The notes beneath the pieces were generated by a model. That model was not told the origin of the DNA, ran no database searches, and saw only the letters and a list, made by a program, of their open reading frames with translations. Below are positions 7,036 through 14,329 of a DNA stretch of 16,429 nucleotides, piece by piece. The position numbers were made by a program, and so were the translations under genes. Each line of letters begins with the position of its first letter. The stretch's first letter is position 1. The DNA is from DUOX01 sp050944015 (GTDB taxonomy: Bacteria > Bacillota > Clostridia > Oscillospirales > Oscillospiraceae): the NCBI GenBank assembly GCA_050944015.1, contig JBMNQG010000045.1, positions 1-16,429 of the forward strand, given 5' to 3'.

Positions 7036-7165
7036 ATATTTTCTATATTTTGTGGCTTGCTCTGCCAACAAATACTATATATAGGTAATCATATTTTAAT
7101 TATGTTAACTAAAGATTAATTACTGTTTGTATAATATTTATGATTACATTTTGTATATTTCTCTT

Positions 7166-7588
7166 TTACCTGCTCCGTCTGCGCCTTCTTTTCTTCCCTC
7201 CACCGGAGCAGAGAGTTCCGCCGAAGGCTCCTCCAGCAACTGCACATATGGCCAGTTTGAGCGTAGACGGCCCGAAGGCGCCCCCGTTTCCTCCCAGTGC
7301 GTTGACAAGCAAAATTATAATCATGTAGGCGATACCGCCGCAGACTCCGGAAACCAGCACTCCCCTGCCCTGCCGTTTAGCCGACGTGGCCCCGCCGACG
7401 GTAGCGCCCACGAAGGCGGCCGCCACCACCAGCGTTTCACTTAGGCTTTCCGGTAGCTTCCCCTCCGAGATAAGGAAGGCAAACACAAAAAGCAGTACTA
7501 AAGACAGAACAGTTCCAACGGCGCCGCCCAGAGCGCTGCTGATAAGCAAACCGGAATAGGACACCCGTTCCTCCTCTGTTTTTATCAT
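7166..7588 (-). CDS. TIGR04086 (YrzE)-family small membrane protein
   Basis: A 140-residue protein with four hydrophobic segments (about 13-40, 52-70, 77-98, 109-127) rich in Gly and Ala, and a strongly basic C-terminal tail (KKRRRRRSR). Glycine-rich helices, length and position directly downstream of yajC match the TIGR04086 membrane-protein family of Clostridia, whose function is unknown. In many Clostridia the next gene is scfA, encoding a six-cysteine peptide; none is found here. I start at the ATG at 7588 because SD GGGAGG (7601-7596) lies seven bases upstream; a longer reading from 7621 would swallow that SD. The SD and the following T-tract are part of a hairpin at 7596-7639, so expression is probably tied to transcription or translation of yajC. 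Confidence 0.78.
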   Translation of the reverse strand: MIKTEEERVSYSGLLISSALGGAVGTVLSLVLLFVFAFLISEGKLPESLSETLVVAAAFVGATVGGATSAKRQGRGVLVSGVCGGIAYMIIILLVNALGGNGGAFGPSTLKLAICAVAGGAFGGTLCSGGGKKRRRRRSR

Positions 7589-7595
7589 AAAAAAA

Positions 7596-7639
7596 CCTCC
7601 CACTGGAATAAGTTTGTACATACTTATTCCGGCAGGAGG
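7596..7639 (-). promoter_or_regulatory. Hairpin combining SD and terminator-like U-tract between yajC and the TIGR04086 gene
   Basis: On the minus strand CCTCC (7639-7635) pairs with GGAGG (7600-7596). After a 2x2 mismatch, eleven further pairs follow (CCGGAATAAGT with ACTTATTCCAG, including one G-T), closed by an 8-base loop. Seven T residues (7595-7589) follow immediately, then the ATG. The same GGGAGG is the only SD for the downstream gene. The element therefore has the form of an intrinsic terminator and of an SD-sequestering stem at once. Confidence 0.72.
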
Positions 7640-7656
7640 AACTTAATGCCGCTTTT

Positions 7657-8049
7657 TTATTGTTGCGTGGTGTCCTTGCCCTTAGTTGCAATCGCCCATT
7701 TCATTATCTGGATACGCACCCTGTCTTCACCGGTTTCAAAAGTGATCATGTCATCCTTAACGTGAACGATTTTGCCCACTATGCCTCCAATAGTGGTAAT
7801 CTCATCGCCCACCGCCAGCTCATTTCTCATTTCCTGGAGCTTTTTCTTCTTCTTGTTTTCGGGGCGAATAAGGAAGAAATAGAAAATCGCAAAGAACAGT
7901 ACCAGGGGTATGAAAGCTGTCAGGCCTGATGCGCCTGTGCCCCCCTCACCAGCGCCAGCACCAGCGGTGGCGCATCCGGCAAGGGATAGGCACAGTACCG
8001 CCACCGTCAAAACTGCGACTAATATTTTGCTCAGCTTCTTAAAATTCAT
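7657..8049 (-). CDS. yajC: Preprotein translocase accessory subunit YajC, with lipoprotein-type signal
   Basis: YajC associates with SecDF-YidC at the membrane. The family core is clear: one transmembrane helix (TAFIPLVLFFAIFYFFLIRP, about 44-63), the basic ENKKKKKLQEMRNEL, then GDEITTIGGIVGKIVHV and ITFETGEDRVRIQIMKWAI. What is unusual is an extra N-terminus: MNFKKLSK, a hydrophobic stretch (LVAVLTVAVLCLSL) and LAGC (Cys26), a good lipobox, then a Gly/Ala-rich linker. The 130-residue length exceeds the usual roughly 85-110 because of this. I choose the ATG at 8049, eight bases after AGGAGG (8063-8058); a TTG one codon earlier is possible. It has its own promoter and is not simply the tail of the queA-tgt unit. 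Confidence 0.9.
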   Translation of the reverse strand: MNFKKLSKILVAVLTVAVLCLSLAGCATAGAGAGEGGTGASGLTAFIPLVLFFAIFYFFLIRPENKKKKKLQEMRNELAVGDEITTIGGIVGKIVHVKDDMITFETGEDRVRIQIMKWAIATKGKDTTQQ

Positions 8050-8092
8050 CAAATAAACCTCCTAAAAAATTTCCAACGCTTATATCTAGCAA

Positions 8093-8122
8093 ATTATATT
8101 ATAGATACTTCTGCAATTGCAA
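8093..8122 (-). promoter_or_regulatory. Promoter of yajC
   Basis: On the minus strand TTGCAA (8122-8117), an 18-base spacer and a perfect TATAAT (8098-8093) lie in the gap between tgt and yajC. A second TATAAT overlaps just upstream (8103-8098). The predicted leader to the yajC ATG is about 40 bases. Confidence 0.62.
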
Positions 8123-8127
8123 GCATT

Positions 8128-9258
8128 TTATACCCGCTTATCCAAAATTTCGGAATATTGCGCCCTAAAACTGCCAAATTCCCCTTTTTCCAGGGCATCT
8201 CTGATTCGGCGCGCCAGCTCGTTATAAAAATATAGGTTGTGCATTACCGCCAGGCGCAGGGCCAATATCTCCCCCGCCCTGAACAGGTGCCGCAAATACG
8301 CCTTCGTATACCGCTGGCACACCGGGCAGGAGCACTGGGGGTCGATGGGGTCTTCGTCCTGGGCATATTTTTCATTGTTGATGTTGATTATTCCCGACCA
8401 TGTAAAAAGGTGCCCGTGCCGCCCGTTCCGGGCTGGCATGACGCAGTCGAAAAAGTCTATGCCCCTGTACACGGCCTCGATAATATTTCCGGGAGTCCCC
8501 ACGCCCATAAGGTAGCGGGGCTTGTGCCGGGGCATGTGCTCCTCCACAATTTCTATGGTATCGTACATCTCTTCCACCGTCTCCCCCACCGCCAGGCCGC
8601 CGATTGCATATCCCGGAAGATCCAGCTCCGCTATGCGCTTCATATGGTCAACCCTAAGATCCGGAAACGTTGCGCCCTGATTGATGCCGAAAAGCATCTG
8701 GCCGGGGTTTACGGTGCCGGGCATTGAGTTGTACTTTTCCAGCGCGTCCCTGCAGCGCACCAGCCAGCGGTAGGTTCGTTGGCAGGATTCTTTTACATAG
8801 TCATAAGGGGAGGGAATCTTGACGCATTCGTCAAAGGCCATGGCCACATCGGAGCCAAGGTTGGACTGTATCCGCATGCACTCCTCGGGGCCCATAAAAA
8901 TTTTACGCCCGTCAATGTGGGAATTAAAATGCACCCCTTCCTCGCTGATTTTGCGGAGGCTGGCAAGGGAGAATATCTGAAACCCTCCGCTATCGGTGAG
9001 TATGGGGCCCTCCCAGGCCATAAACTTATGGAGCCCGCCCATACGCCGTATCAGCTCGTCTCCGGGCCTGAGATGGAGATGGTAGGTATTTGACAGTTCA
9101 ATCTGGCACCCAATCCGGGCTAAATCATCCGAAGACAGCCCGCCTTTGATGGCTGCCTGGGTGCCCACATTCATAAAGACAGGGGTTTGCACCATGCCGT
9201 GGGGTGTTAAAAACTCCCCCCGTCGGGCCTTGCCCTCGCTGCAAATAAGCCTGAACAA
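8128..9258 (-). CDS. tgt: tRNA-guanine transglycosylase
   Basis: Tgt exchanges guanine 34 of GUN-anticodon tRNAs for the queuine precursor preQ1. The 376-residue product has the catalytic Asp89 in LTDSGGFQIFSL, the nucleophile Asp271 in DFFDCVMPARNGRHG, and the zinc ligands Cys309, Cys311, Cys314 and His340 (QCSCPVC and RLAVMHNLYF). Length matches bacterial Tgt. The start is a TTG at 9258, six bases after AAGGTGA (9271-9265). It follows queA by 30 bases; QueA acts on the product of Tgt, so the two form a functional pair. No preQ1 biosynthesis gene is in the window, so preQ1 or its precursors would come from elsewhere in the genome or by uptake. Confidence 0.97.
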   Translation of the reverse strand: MFRLICSEGKARRGEFLTPHGMVQTPVFMNVGTQAAIKGGLSSDDLARIGCQIELSNTYHLHLRPGDELIRRMGGLHKFMAWEGPILTDSGGFQIFSLASLRKISEEGVHFNSHIDGRKIFMGPEECMRIQSNLGSDVAMAFDECVKIPSPYDYVKESCQRTYRWLVRCRDALEKYNSMPGTVNPGQMLFGINQGATFPDLRVDHMKRIAELDLPGYAIGGLAVGETVEEMYDTIEIVEEHMPRHKPRYLMGVGTPGNIIEAVYRGIDFFDCVMPARNGRHGHLFTWSGIININNEKYAQDEDPIDPQCSCPVCQRYTKAYLRHLFRAGEILALRLAVMHNLYFYNELARRIRDALEKGEFGSFRAQYSEILDKRV

Positions 9259-9288
9259 ATCAGCTCACCTTTCGAAAATTGGTTCATG

Positions 9289-10311
9289 TCATTTAATAAG
9301 CATTGCATCGCCGAAGGAAAAGAACCTGTACCTCTCCTTTATAGCCACTTCGTAGGCGTGCAGGATGTTTTCCCTTCCCGCCAGGGCTGACACAAGCATA
9401 ATCAGTGTGCTCTCCGGCAGGTGGAAATTGGTGATGAGCGCGTCGATGCATTTGAAAGTATAACCGGGATATATGAAAATGTCTGTCCATCCGCTTCCTG
9501 GTTTCAGCGTGCCGTCCGGTTCCGAAAAACTCTCCAAAGTGCGGCAGGACGTCGTGCCGACGGCAATTATCCTTCCGCCCTTCCACCGTGTCTCGTTTAC
9601 CATTTGTGCGGTCTCCTGGGGAACTATGCAGAACTCCGAGTGCATTTCGTGCTCCTCTATCGTTTCCGTCTTAACCGGACGGAAGGTTCCCAGCCCCACA
9701 TGCAGGGTCACATGGCAGATTTTTACGCCCATCGCCTTTATCTTGTCCAGCAATTCAAGGGTAAAGTGCAGGCCCGCCGTAGGCGCCGCCGCGGAGCCCG
9801 GCTCCTTTGAATATACCGTCTGGTATCGCTCCTTGTCCTGAAGCTCCTCCTTTATATAGGGAGGCAACGGCATCCTGCCGAGGTGCTCCAGTATTTCAAG
9901 GAAAATGCCCTCATATTCAAAGCGGATTATCCTGTTGCCGCCCGAGGCCACCTCCAGCACCCTGCCTTTGAGTTCCCCGTTGCCGAAGACAAGCTCCGTT
10001 CCTGGCCGGGTCTTTTTGCCCGGCCTTGTAAGACATTCCCAGTCTCCTCCGCCCAAATCCCGGAGGAGCAGCACCTCTACCGTGCCGCCGGTTTTTCGGG
10101 TTCCTATCAGCCTTGCCGGCAGCACACGGGAATCGTTCAGCACAAGGCAGTCGCCCTCTTTGAGGTATTCTGGAAGATTATAAAAATGGCTGTGGGTTAT
10201 TTCCCCCGTGTTCTTGTCCAAAACAAGCAGGCGGGAGGCATCCCGCCTGCCAATTGGGGTCTGTGCAATAAGCTCCTCAGGCAAATCGAATGAAAAATCA
10301 GATTTCTTCAT
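9289..10311 (-). CDS. queA: S-adenosylmethionine:tRNA ribosyltransferase-isomerase
   Basis: QueA transfers and isomerises the ribose of S-adenosylmethionine onto preQ1 in tRNA, making epoxyqueuosine. Family signatures in the 340-residue product: FDLPEELIAQTP (8-19), LNDSRVLPARL (58-68), SAAAPTAGLHFT (173-184), LHVGLGTFRPV (203-213), GTTSCRTLES (252-261) and TNFHLPESTL (294-303). Length is typical. The ATG at 10311 shares its A with the TGA stop of the upstream SpoIID-like gene (TGATG), and its SD (GGAGT, 10325-10321) lies within that gene, so the two are translationally coupled. A TTG one codon upstream is a less likely start. Confidence 0.97.
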   Translation of the reverse strand: MKKSDFSFDLPEELIAQTPIGRRDASRLLVLDKNTGEITHSHFYNLPEYLKEGDCLVLNDSRVLPARLIGTRKTGGTVEVLLLRDLGGGDWECLTRPGKKTRPGTELVFGNGELKGRVLEVASGGNRIIRFEYEGIFLEILEHLGRMPLPPYIKEELQDKERYQTVYSKEPGSAAAPTAGLHFTLELLDKIKAMGVKICHVTLHVGLGTFRPVKTETIEEHEMHSEFCIVPQETAQMVNETRWKGGRIIAVGTTSCRTLESFSEPDGTLKPGSGWTDIFIYPGYTFKCIDALITNFHLPESTLIMLVSALAGRENILHAYEVAIKERYRFFSFGDAMLIK

Positions 10312-11987
10312 CAACGTACGACTCCGGTAGAAAGACTTACGCCCGTGTAGTAAAAGCCTATAATCTGGTCGTAGGTATAACCATAGTGAGCGGCCATTGC
10401 ATAGGCTCCAAATTGGCTCATACCTACATTATGCCCCCATCCCGAGCCTTCAAAAACAAAGTTTGAGCCGGATTTGGCGACCTTGTATCGAATGCTTGGA
10501 AGCCCGAGCAGGGTACGGCAAAGGCTTTTTCTTACGGTAACTGTCTTGCCGTTCACGTCAGTAAATTTTAGTGATATTACGTTGCCCACCTCGGAAAATG
10601 TGGGTTCGATGCTTACAATAGTGGATACATTGTATGACTTGAGCTTGCTTGTCACAGCGTCCTGGGTCAGGACCCTGGTCCAGCTGCTGTAGCTGTTGAT
10701 GTCGGCCACAGCTTCCTCAAAGGGGTCAATCACCCCTACCAGATACGGCACCTTTGTACCGTTAACATTTTCATTGCTTTCCGTGGCGCCGCCGTCAGAG
10801 GAGAAAAACAGCGTCGAGCAGAGTTCCCCATTATATGTGACATACTGGCCGGCCGTTGCATCCACAGCCGCATCCGTGGTGGCGGTGGCAGCGCTGGTTC
10901 CCCTGTATACCTGGGAATATGTGTCTGCGGTGACGTCAAAACCGTATTTGCCGTAGACATTGTAATTCTTTACGCCATATGTCCTTGCGCACAGGGCCTG
11001 GGCCTTCAATGCCTCCAAAGGCCAGGAGGAGCTCATCTCATAGGGGAGCACGCCCTTAACGTAATCCTCTATGTCCACAATATTAACAACCGTCATGTTT
11101 TCGCCGGTTGTGCGTATGTACTGGAAGTCGCCGTAATACTTGTAACCCTTAAACCAGGTTTGGGCCTTTTGCGAGTCTGACTGTGGCCTGATAACCAGGG
11201 AATATTGGGTGCCGCAGTCAAATTCAAAAATGATGTCCGTGGTGCCCGTCTTTGTAACAACAATGCACCGGTTGCTGGCGCTGTAGGCCGAGCCGGATAT
11301 TCCCCGCTTCTCCATGTCTGCCGTAGCGGCAGAGGCGCTCTCGTACTTCCCTACCAGCACCCTGTAAACTCCGTTGTAGTAGGCCGGGAAGCCGTCGGAA
11401 TAGGCGGAGGCGGCGTTTCTTGCCTCTTCAAAGGTGGAATATGTAGCCGGCAAAAGGATGTGGTAGCAGCCGACGACGCCGCCCGATACATTCACGTTTT
11501 TATCCTTGACCATAGTCAGCTTGGTCTCTGCGGTGTAGCCGACCTCGTTGAACTCAAAAGAATCATCATAGTAGCCGAACTTGTAACCGCTGCCAACATA
11601 GTTTTGCAGGCTTGCGGTATCCAGAGAGGTGTCACGGGAATCGCTGTAGTAATAGTAGAGACCCACCCTGATTTTCGACCTGCTGATGGGCACCGTGCCG
11701 CTGACGGGAAGATGCGGTGGATCCACAATAACCTGTTGTCCGCCCTCCACCACCTCAAGCCCGCTTCCTGTCAAGGCATATACCTTGGAAGAACCGAGCT
11801 TTTCCACGGAGCCGCTTCCCCCTAGGGCATACGCCTCGGCAAGGCTGCCAGACAAAAGGCCGTTGCTGTTATTCACATAAATATTTTGGGCGGCATCCCC
11901 AGCAGGAGCTGCGGCGATAAAAAGCGCCACTGACAAAATGAAAGTAGTAATTTTCATAATTTTAGTGCTTTTAGTGCTTTTTTTCAT
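10311..11987 (-). CDS. Secreted SpoIID/LytB-type lytic transglycosylase with a SPOR-like region
   Basis: SpoIID/LytB proteins cleave peptidoglycan glycan strands. The 558-residue product starts with a basic, hydrophobic signal peptide (MKKSTKSTKIMKITTFILSVALFIAAAPAGDAA). The enzyme domain begins near KIRVGLYY (105-112). Its active segment is VKGVLPYEMSSSWPLEALKA, where Glu317 aligns with the catalytic Glu of B. subtilis SpoIID, and it ends with GSGWGHNVGMSQFGA (514-528). Between them, at about 174-235, CYHILLPATYSTFEEA and YRVLVGKYESASAATADMEK have the look of SPOR repeats, which bind denuded glycan. Classical SpoIID is only about 340 residues. The ATG at 11987 has a weak AAGG SD nine bases upstream; the ATG at 11993 is also possible. 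Position before queA-tgt and a sigma-A-like promoter suggest a vegetative or general role, so I do not name it spoIID. Confidence 0.85.
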   Translation of the reverse strand: MKKSTKSTKIMKITTFILSVALFIAAAPAGDAAQNIYVNNSNGLLSGSLAEAYALGGSGSVEKLGSSKVYALTGSGLEVVEGGQQVIVDPPHLPVSGTVPISRSKIRVGLYYYYSDSRDTSLDTASLQNYVGSGYKFGYYDDSFEFNEVGYTAETKLTMVKDKNVNVSGGVVGCYHILLPATYSTFEEARNAASAYSDGFPAYYNGVYRVLVGKYESASAATADMEKRGISGSAYSASNRCIVVTKTGTTDIIFEFDCGTQYSLVIRPQSDSQKAQTWFKGYKYYGDFQYIRTTGENMTVVNIVDIEDYVKGVLPYEMSSSWPLEALKAQALCARTYGVKNYNVYGKYGFDVTADTYSQVYRGTSAATATTDAAVDATAGQYVTYNGELCSTLFFSSDGGATESNENVNGTKVPYLVGVIDPFEEAVADINSYSSWTRVLTQDAVTSKLKSYNVSTIVSIEPTFSEVGNVISLKFTDVNGKTVTVRKSLCRTLLGLPSIRYKVAKSGSNFVFEGSGWGHNVGMSQFGAYAMAAHYGYTYDQIIGFYYTGVSLSTGVVR

Positions 11988-12080
11988 CAGCATTTTCCTT
12001 TATTTTGGTATATTAGTAGTATGGGCTTATATTGACTGCACTGCCGTGGTGTGATAATATCAAACATTAATAAGCAAAAA

Positions 12081-12122
12081 TATCTGGAAAAACTGCCTCG
12101 AATTCTCAACTTCGACCAGATA
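12081..12122 (-). promoter_or_regulatory. Hairpin with U-run at the start of the SpoIID-like transcript
   Basis: On the minus strand TATCTGG (12122-12116) pairs with CCAGATA (12087-12081), and inside it TCGAA (12115-12111) pairs with TTCGA (12102-12098). TTTTT follows at 12080-12076. The predicted transcription start lies within the first arm, so only part of the outer stem may form in RNA. It could be an attenuator or a 5' stabilising element. The rest of the 264-base gene-free gap (11988-12251) shows no known riboswitch or T-box. Confidence 0.35.
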
Positions 12123-12126
12123 CCCC

Positions 12127-12155
12127 ATTATATACAAAAATAACCCCGTTTTCAA
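12127..12155 (-). promoter_or_regulatory. Sigma-A type promoter of spoIID-like, queA, tgt
   Basis: On the minus strand TTGAAA (12155-12150), 17 bases, and a perfect TATAAT (12132-12127). The predicted start is near 12120, giving a leader of about 130 bases. It faces away from asd, whose own promoter on the plus strand I could not identify with confidence. Confidence 0.75.
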
Positions 12156-12251
12156 CCCGTTTTGCATATTATAGAAATTAGACATTATTTCCAAGCCTTA
12201 AGAATAGCATAAAAAGAGCGACTTTTTTCGCCGCTGAAAGGACTGAATCTT

Positions 12252-13331
12252 GTGAAAAAATATAAGGTTGGAGTGATGGGAGCCACCGGAATGGTTGGCC
12301 AGCGCTTTGTCTTCCTCATGGAAAACCACCCCTGGTTTGAGCTGACGGAGGTTGCCGCCAGCTCCAGGAGCGCAGGCAAGACCTACAGTGAGGCCGTGGG
12401 CAGCCGCTGGGCGCTCAGCACCCCCATGCCGGCGGCCGCAAGGGACCTGGTGGTTAAAAATGCAGTGGAAGACATGGAGGCTATAGCCAAATCCGTGGAC
12501 TTTATCTTCTCGGCCGTCGACATGAAAAAGGAAGAGATAAAAGCCCTCGAGGAGGCTTACGCTAAACTGGAGTGCCCCGTGGTCTCCAACAACAGCGCCC
12601 ATCGCTTGACTGCCGACATGCCGATGGTGATTCCGGAGGTCAACCCGCAGCACATTCAGGTTATCGAAAGCCAGCGAAAACGTCTGGGCACCAGGCGGGG
12701 CTTCATAGCCGTCAAATCCAACTGCTCAATACAGAGCTATGTACCGGCCCTGCACCCCCTGCGGGACGAATTCGGCATTAAATCGATACTTGTCTGCACC
12801 TACCAGGCCATTTCCGGTGCCGGAAAAACCTTTGAAAGATGGCCCGAGATGGTGGACAACGTTATTCCCTATATAGGCGGCGAGGAGGAAAAATCGGAGC
12901 TGGAGCCCCTGAAGGTGTGGGGCACGGTGGAAAACGGCGTAATTAAAATGGCTCAGTCCCCCTCAATTACCGCCCAGTGCATACGCGTTCCGGTCACTGA
13001 CGGACATATGGCGGCGGTATTCGTAAGCTTTGACAAAAAGCCCACGAAAGAGGAAATCATTGAGCGCTGGACATATTTCAAAGGCCGTCCCCAGGAGCTG
13101 GGGCTGCCTACCGCCCCAAAACAGTTCCTCCGTTACTTTACTGAGGACGACAGGCCGCAGACGAAGCTGGACCGGGACCTGGAAGGCGGCATGACCGTTT
13201 CCATCGGCAGGCTCAGGCCGGATACGCAGTACGATTATAAATTCGTCTGCCTCTCCCATAACACCCTGAGGGGCGCGGCAGGGGGCGCTGTGCTTCTGGC
13301 AGAGCTGCTCTGCGCAGAAGGCTGGATTTAA
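12252..13331 (+). CDS. asd: Aspartate-semialdehyde dehydrogenase, archaeal/fungal-type
   Basis: Asd reduces aspartyl phosphate to aspartate semialdehyde with NADPH, the branch point to lysine, diaminopimelate, threonine and methionine. The 359-residue product has the NADP-binding GVMGATGMVGQRF (7-19), the active-site SNCSIQSYVPAL with catalytic Cys158, TYQAISGAGKTFE (183-195), and RVPVTDGHMAAVFVS with Arg245 and His252. The SNCS(I/T).......L context, EVNPQH and the C-terminal NTLRGAAGG are features of the TIGR00978 subfamily found in archaea, fungi and some bacteria, rather than the enterobacterial or Bacillus form. The start is a GTG at 12252, nine bases after AAAGGA. It heads asd-dapA-dapB, so the product is likely channelled to diaminopimelate and dipicolinate. 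Confidence 0.93.
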   Translation: MKKYKVGVMGATGMVGQRFVFLMENHPWFELTEVAASSRSAGKTYSEAVGSRWALSTPMPAAARDLVVKNAVEDMEAIAKSVDFIFSAVDMKKEEIKALEEAYAKLECPVVSNNSAHRLTADMPMVIPEVNPQHIQVIESQRKRLGTRRGFIAVKSNCSIQSYVPALHPLRDEFGIKSILVCTYQAISGAGKTFERWPEMVDNVIPYIGGEEEKSELEPLKVWGTVENGVIKMAQSPSITAQCIRVPVTDGHMAAVFVSFDKKPTKEEIIERWTYFKGRPQELGLPTAPKQFLRYFTEDDRPQTKLDRDLEGGMTVSIGRLRPDTQYDYKFVCLSHNTLRGAAGGAVLLAELLCAEGWI

Positions 13332-13395
13332 AGAATAGCATAGCTAATCCTTATTGCTTTCAAAATATCACTTTAATTTCAAGGAGGGTATTTAA

Positions 13396-14286
13396 ATGAA
13401 GACTCCCATATTTACAGGGTGCGGTACTGCCATAGTGACCCCATTCACTGATAACGGCATAGATTATCAAAAAATGGGTGAACTGATAGATTTTCAGTAC
13501 GAAAACGGCGTATCGGCAATTATTGTCTGCGGCACCACCGGTGAAAACGCAACCCAGCCCGTTGAGGAGCACGAGGAACTTGTGGATTTCGTCGTCAAGC
13601 ATACCGCCGGGCGAATGAAGATGATAGCCGGAGTGGGAAGCAACGACACCATGACCTCCCTTCGCCTTGCCACAAGCGCCAAGGCTTCCGGCGTTGACGG
13701 CATCCTCATGGTGACCCCATATTATAACAAGACTACTCAAAAGGGCCTGATTAAGCACTTCACCTACGTGGCCGACCGTGTCGACGTTCCCATGATACTT
13801 TACAACGTCCCCAGCCGCACGGGCATTGGAATTGCCGCGGAGACATATAAGGAGCTGTCCAAGCACCCCAACATTAACGGAGTAAAGGAGGCCTCCGGGG
13901 ACTTCAGCCTGTTCTCCAGAACACGCGCCCTCTGCGGCGATGACCTTTACGTATGGAGCGGCAATGACGATAATACAATTCCTATGATGTCCATGGGCGC
14001 TTTGGGCGTCATTTCCGTCGCCTCCAACATCATCCCCAAAGAGGTGTCCGAAATGTGCCGTCTCTGCCTGGAGGGCGATTTCGCAGCCGCCACAAAGCTC
14101 TACTTCAAATACGCGGACCTGTTTGCCAAGCTGTTTATCGAGGTCAACCCCATCCCCGTAAAAACGGCTATGAACCTTATGGGTATGAATGTTGGCAAAC
14201 TCCGCCTGCCCCTGTGCGAGATGAGCGGCGAAAATCTTGCCAAGCTGAAGGAGAGCCTTATAAACGCAGGGATAGAATTAAAATAG
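13396..14286 (+). CDS. dapA: 4-hydroxy-tetrahydrodipicolinate synthase
   Basis: DapA condenses pyruvate with aspartate semialdehyde in the first step committed to lysine and diaminopimelate. The 296-residue product aligns with E. coli DapA at a constant offset of three: Thr47 (GTTGE), Tyr110 (TPYYN), Tyr136 and Arg141 (YNVPSRTG), and Schiff-base Lys164 (GVKEASGD). The ATG at 13396 has a strong AAGGAGGG SD (13381-13388). It follows asd after 64 bases and precedes dapB by 43, consistent with one operon. No lysine riboswitch or T-box is seen before it. Confidence 0.97.
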   Translation: MKTPIFTGCGTAIVTPFTDNGIDYQKMGELIDFQYENGVSAIIVCGTTGENATQPVEEHEELVDFVVKHTAGRMKMIAGVGSNDTMTSLRLATSAKASGVDGILMVTPYYNKTTQKGLIKHFTYVADRVDVPMILYNVPSRTGIGIAAETYKELSKHPNINGVKEASGDFSLFSRTRALCGDDLYVWSGNDDNTIPMMSMGALGVISVASNIIPKEVSEMCRLCLEGDFAAATKLYFKYADLFAKLFIEVNPIPVKTAMNLMGMNVGKLRLPLCEMSGENLAKLKESLINAGIELK

Positions 14287-14329
14287 ACAGGGGGCTTATC
14301 CCCTATCCTTTTGCTGAAAGGTTGATACT

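Noticed and set aside
6909..7165. A missing scfA (six-cysteine peptide) gene expected after the TIGR04086 gene in many Clostridia
   Set aside because: No cysteine-rich short frame with an SD is seen on either strand; the interval is AT-rich and holds promoter, repeats and a hairpin.
12000..12251. Lysine riboswitch, T-box or preQ1 riboswitch in the divergent spoIID-asd gap
   Set aside because: None of the conserved cores or T-box sequence is recognisable; the gap contains only a promoter and a simple stem on the minus strand.
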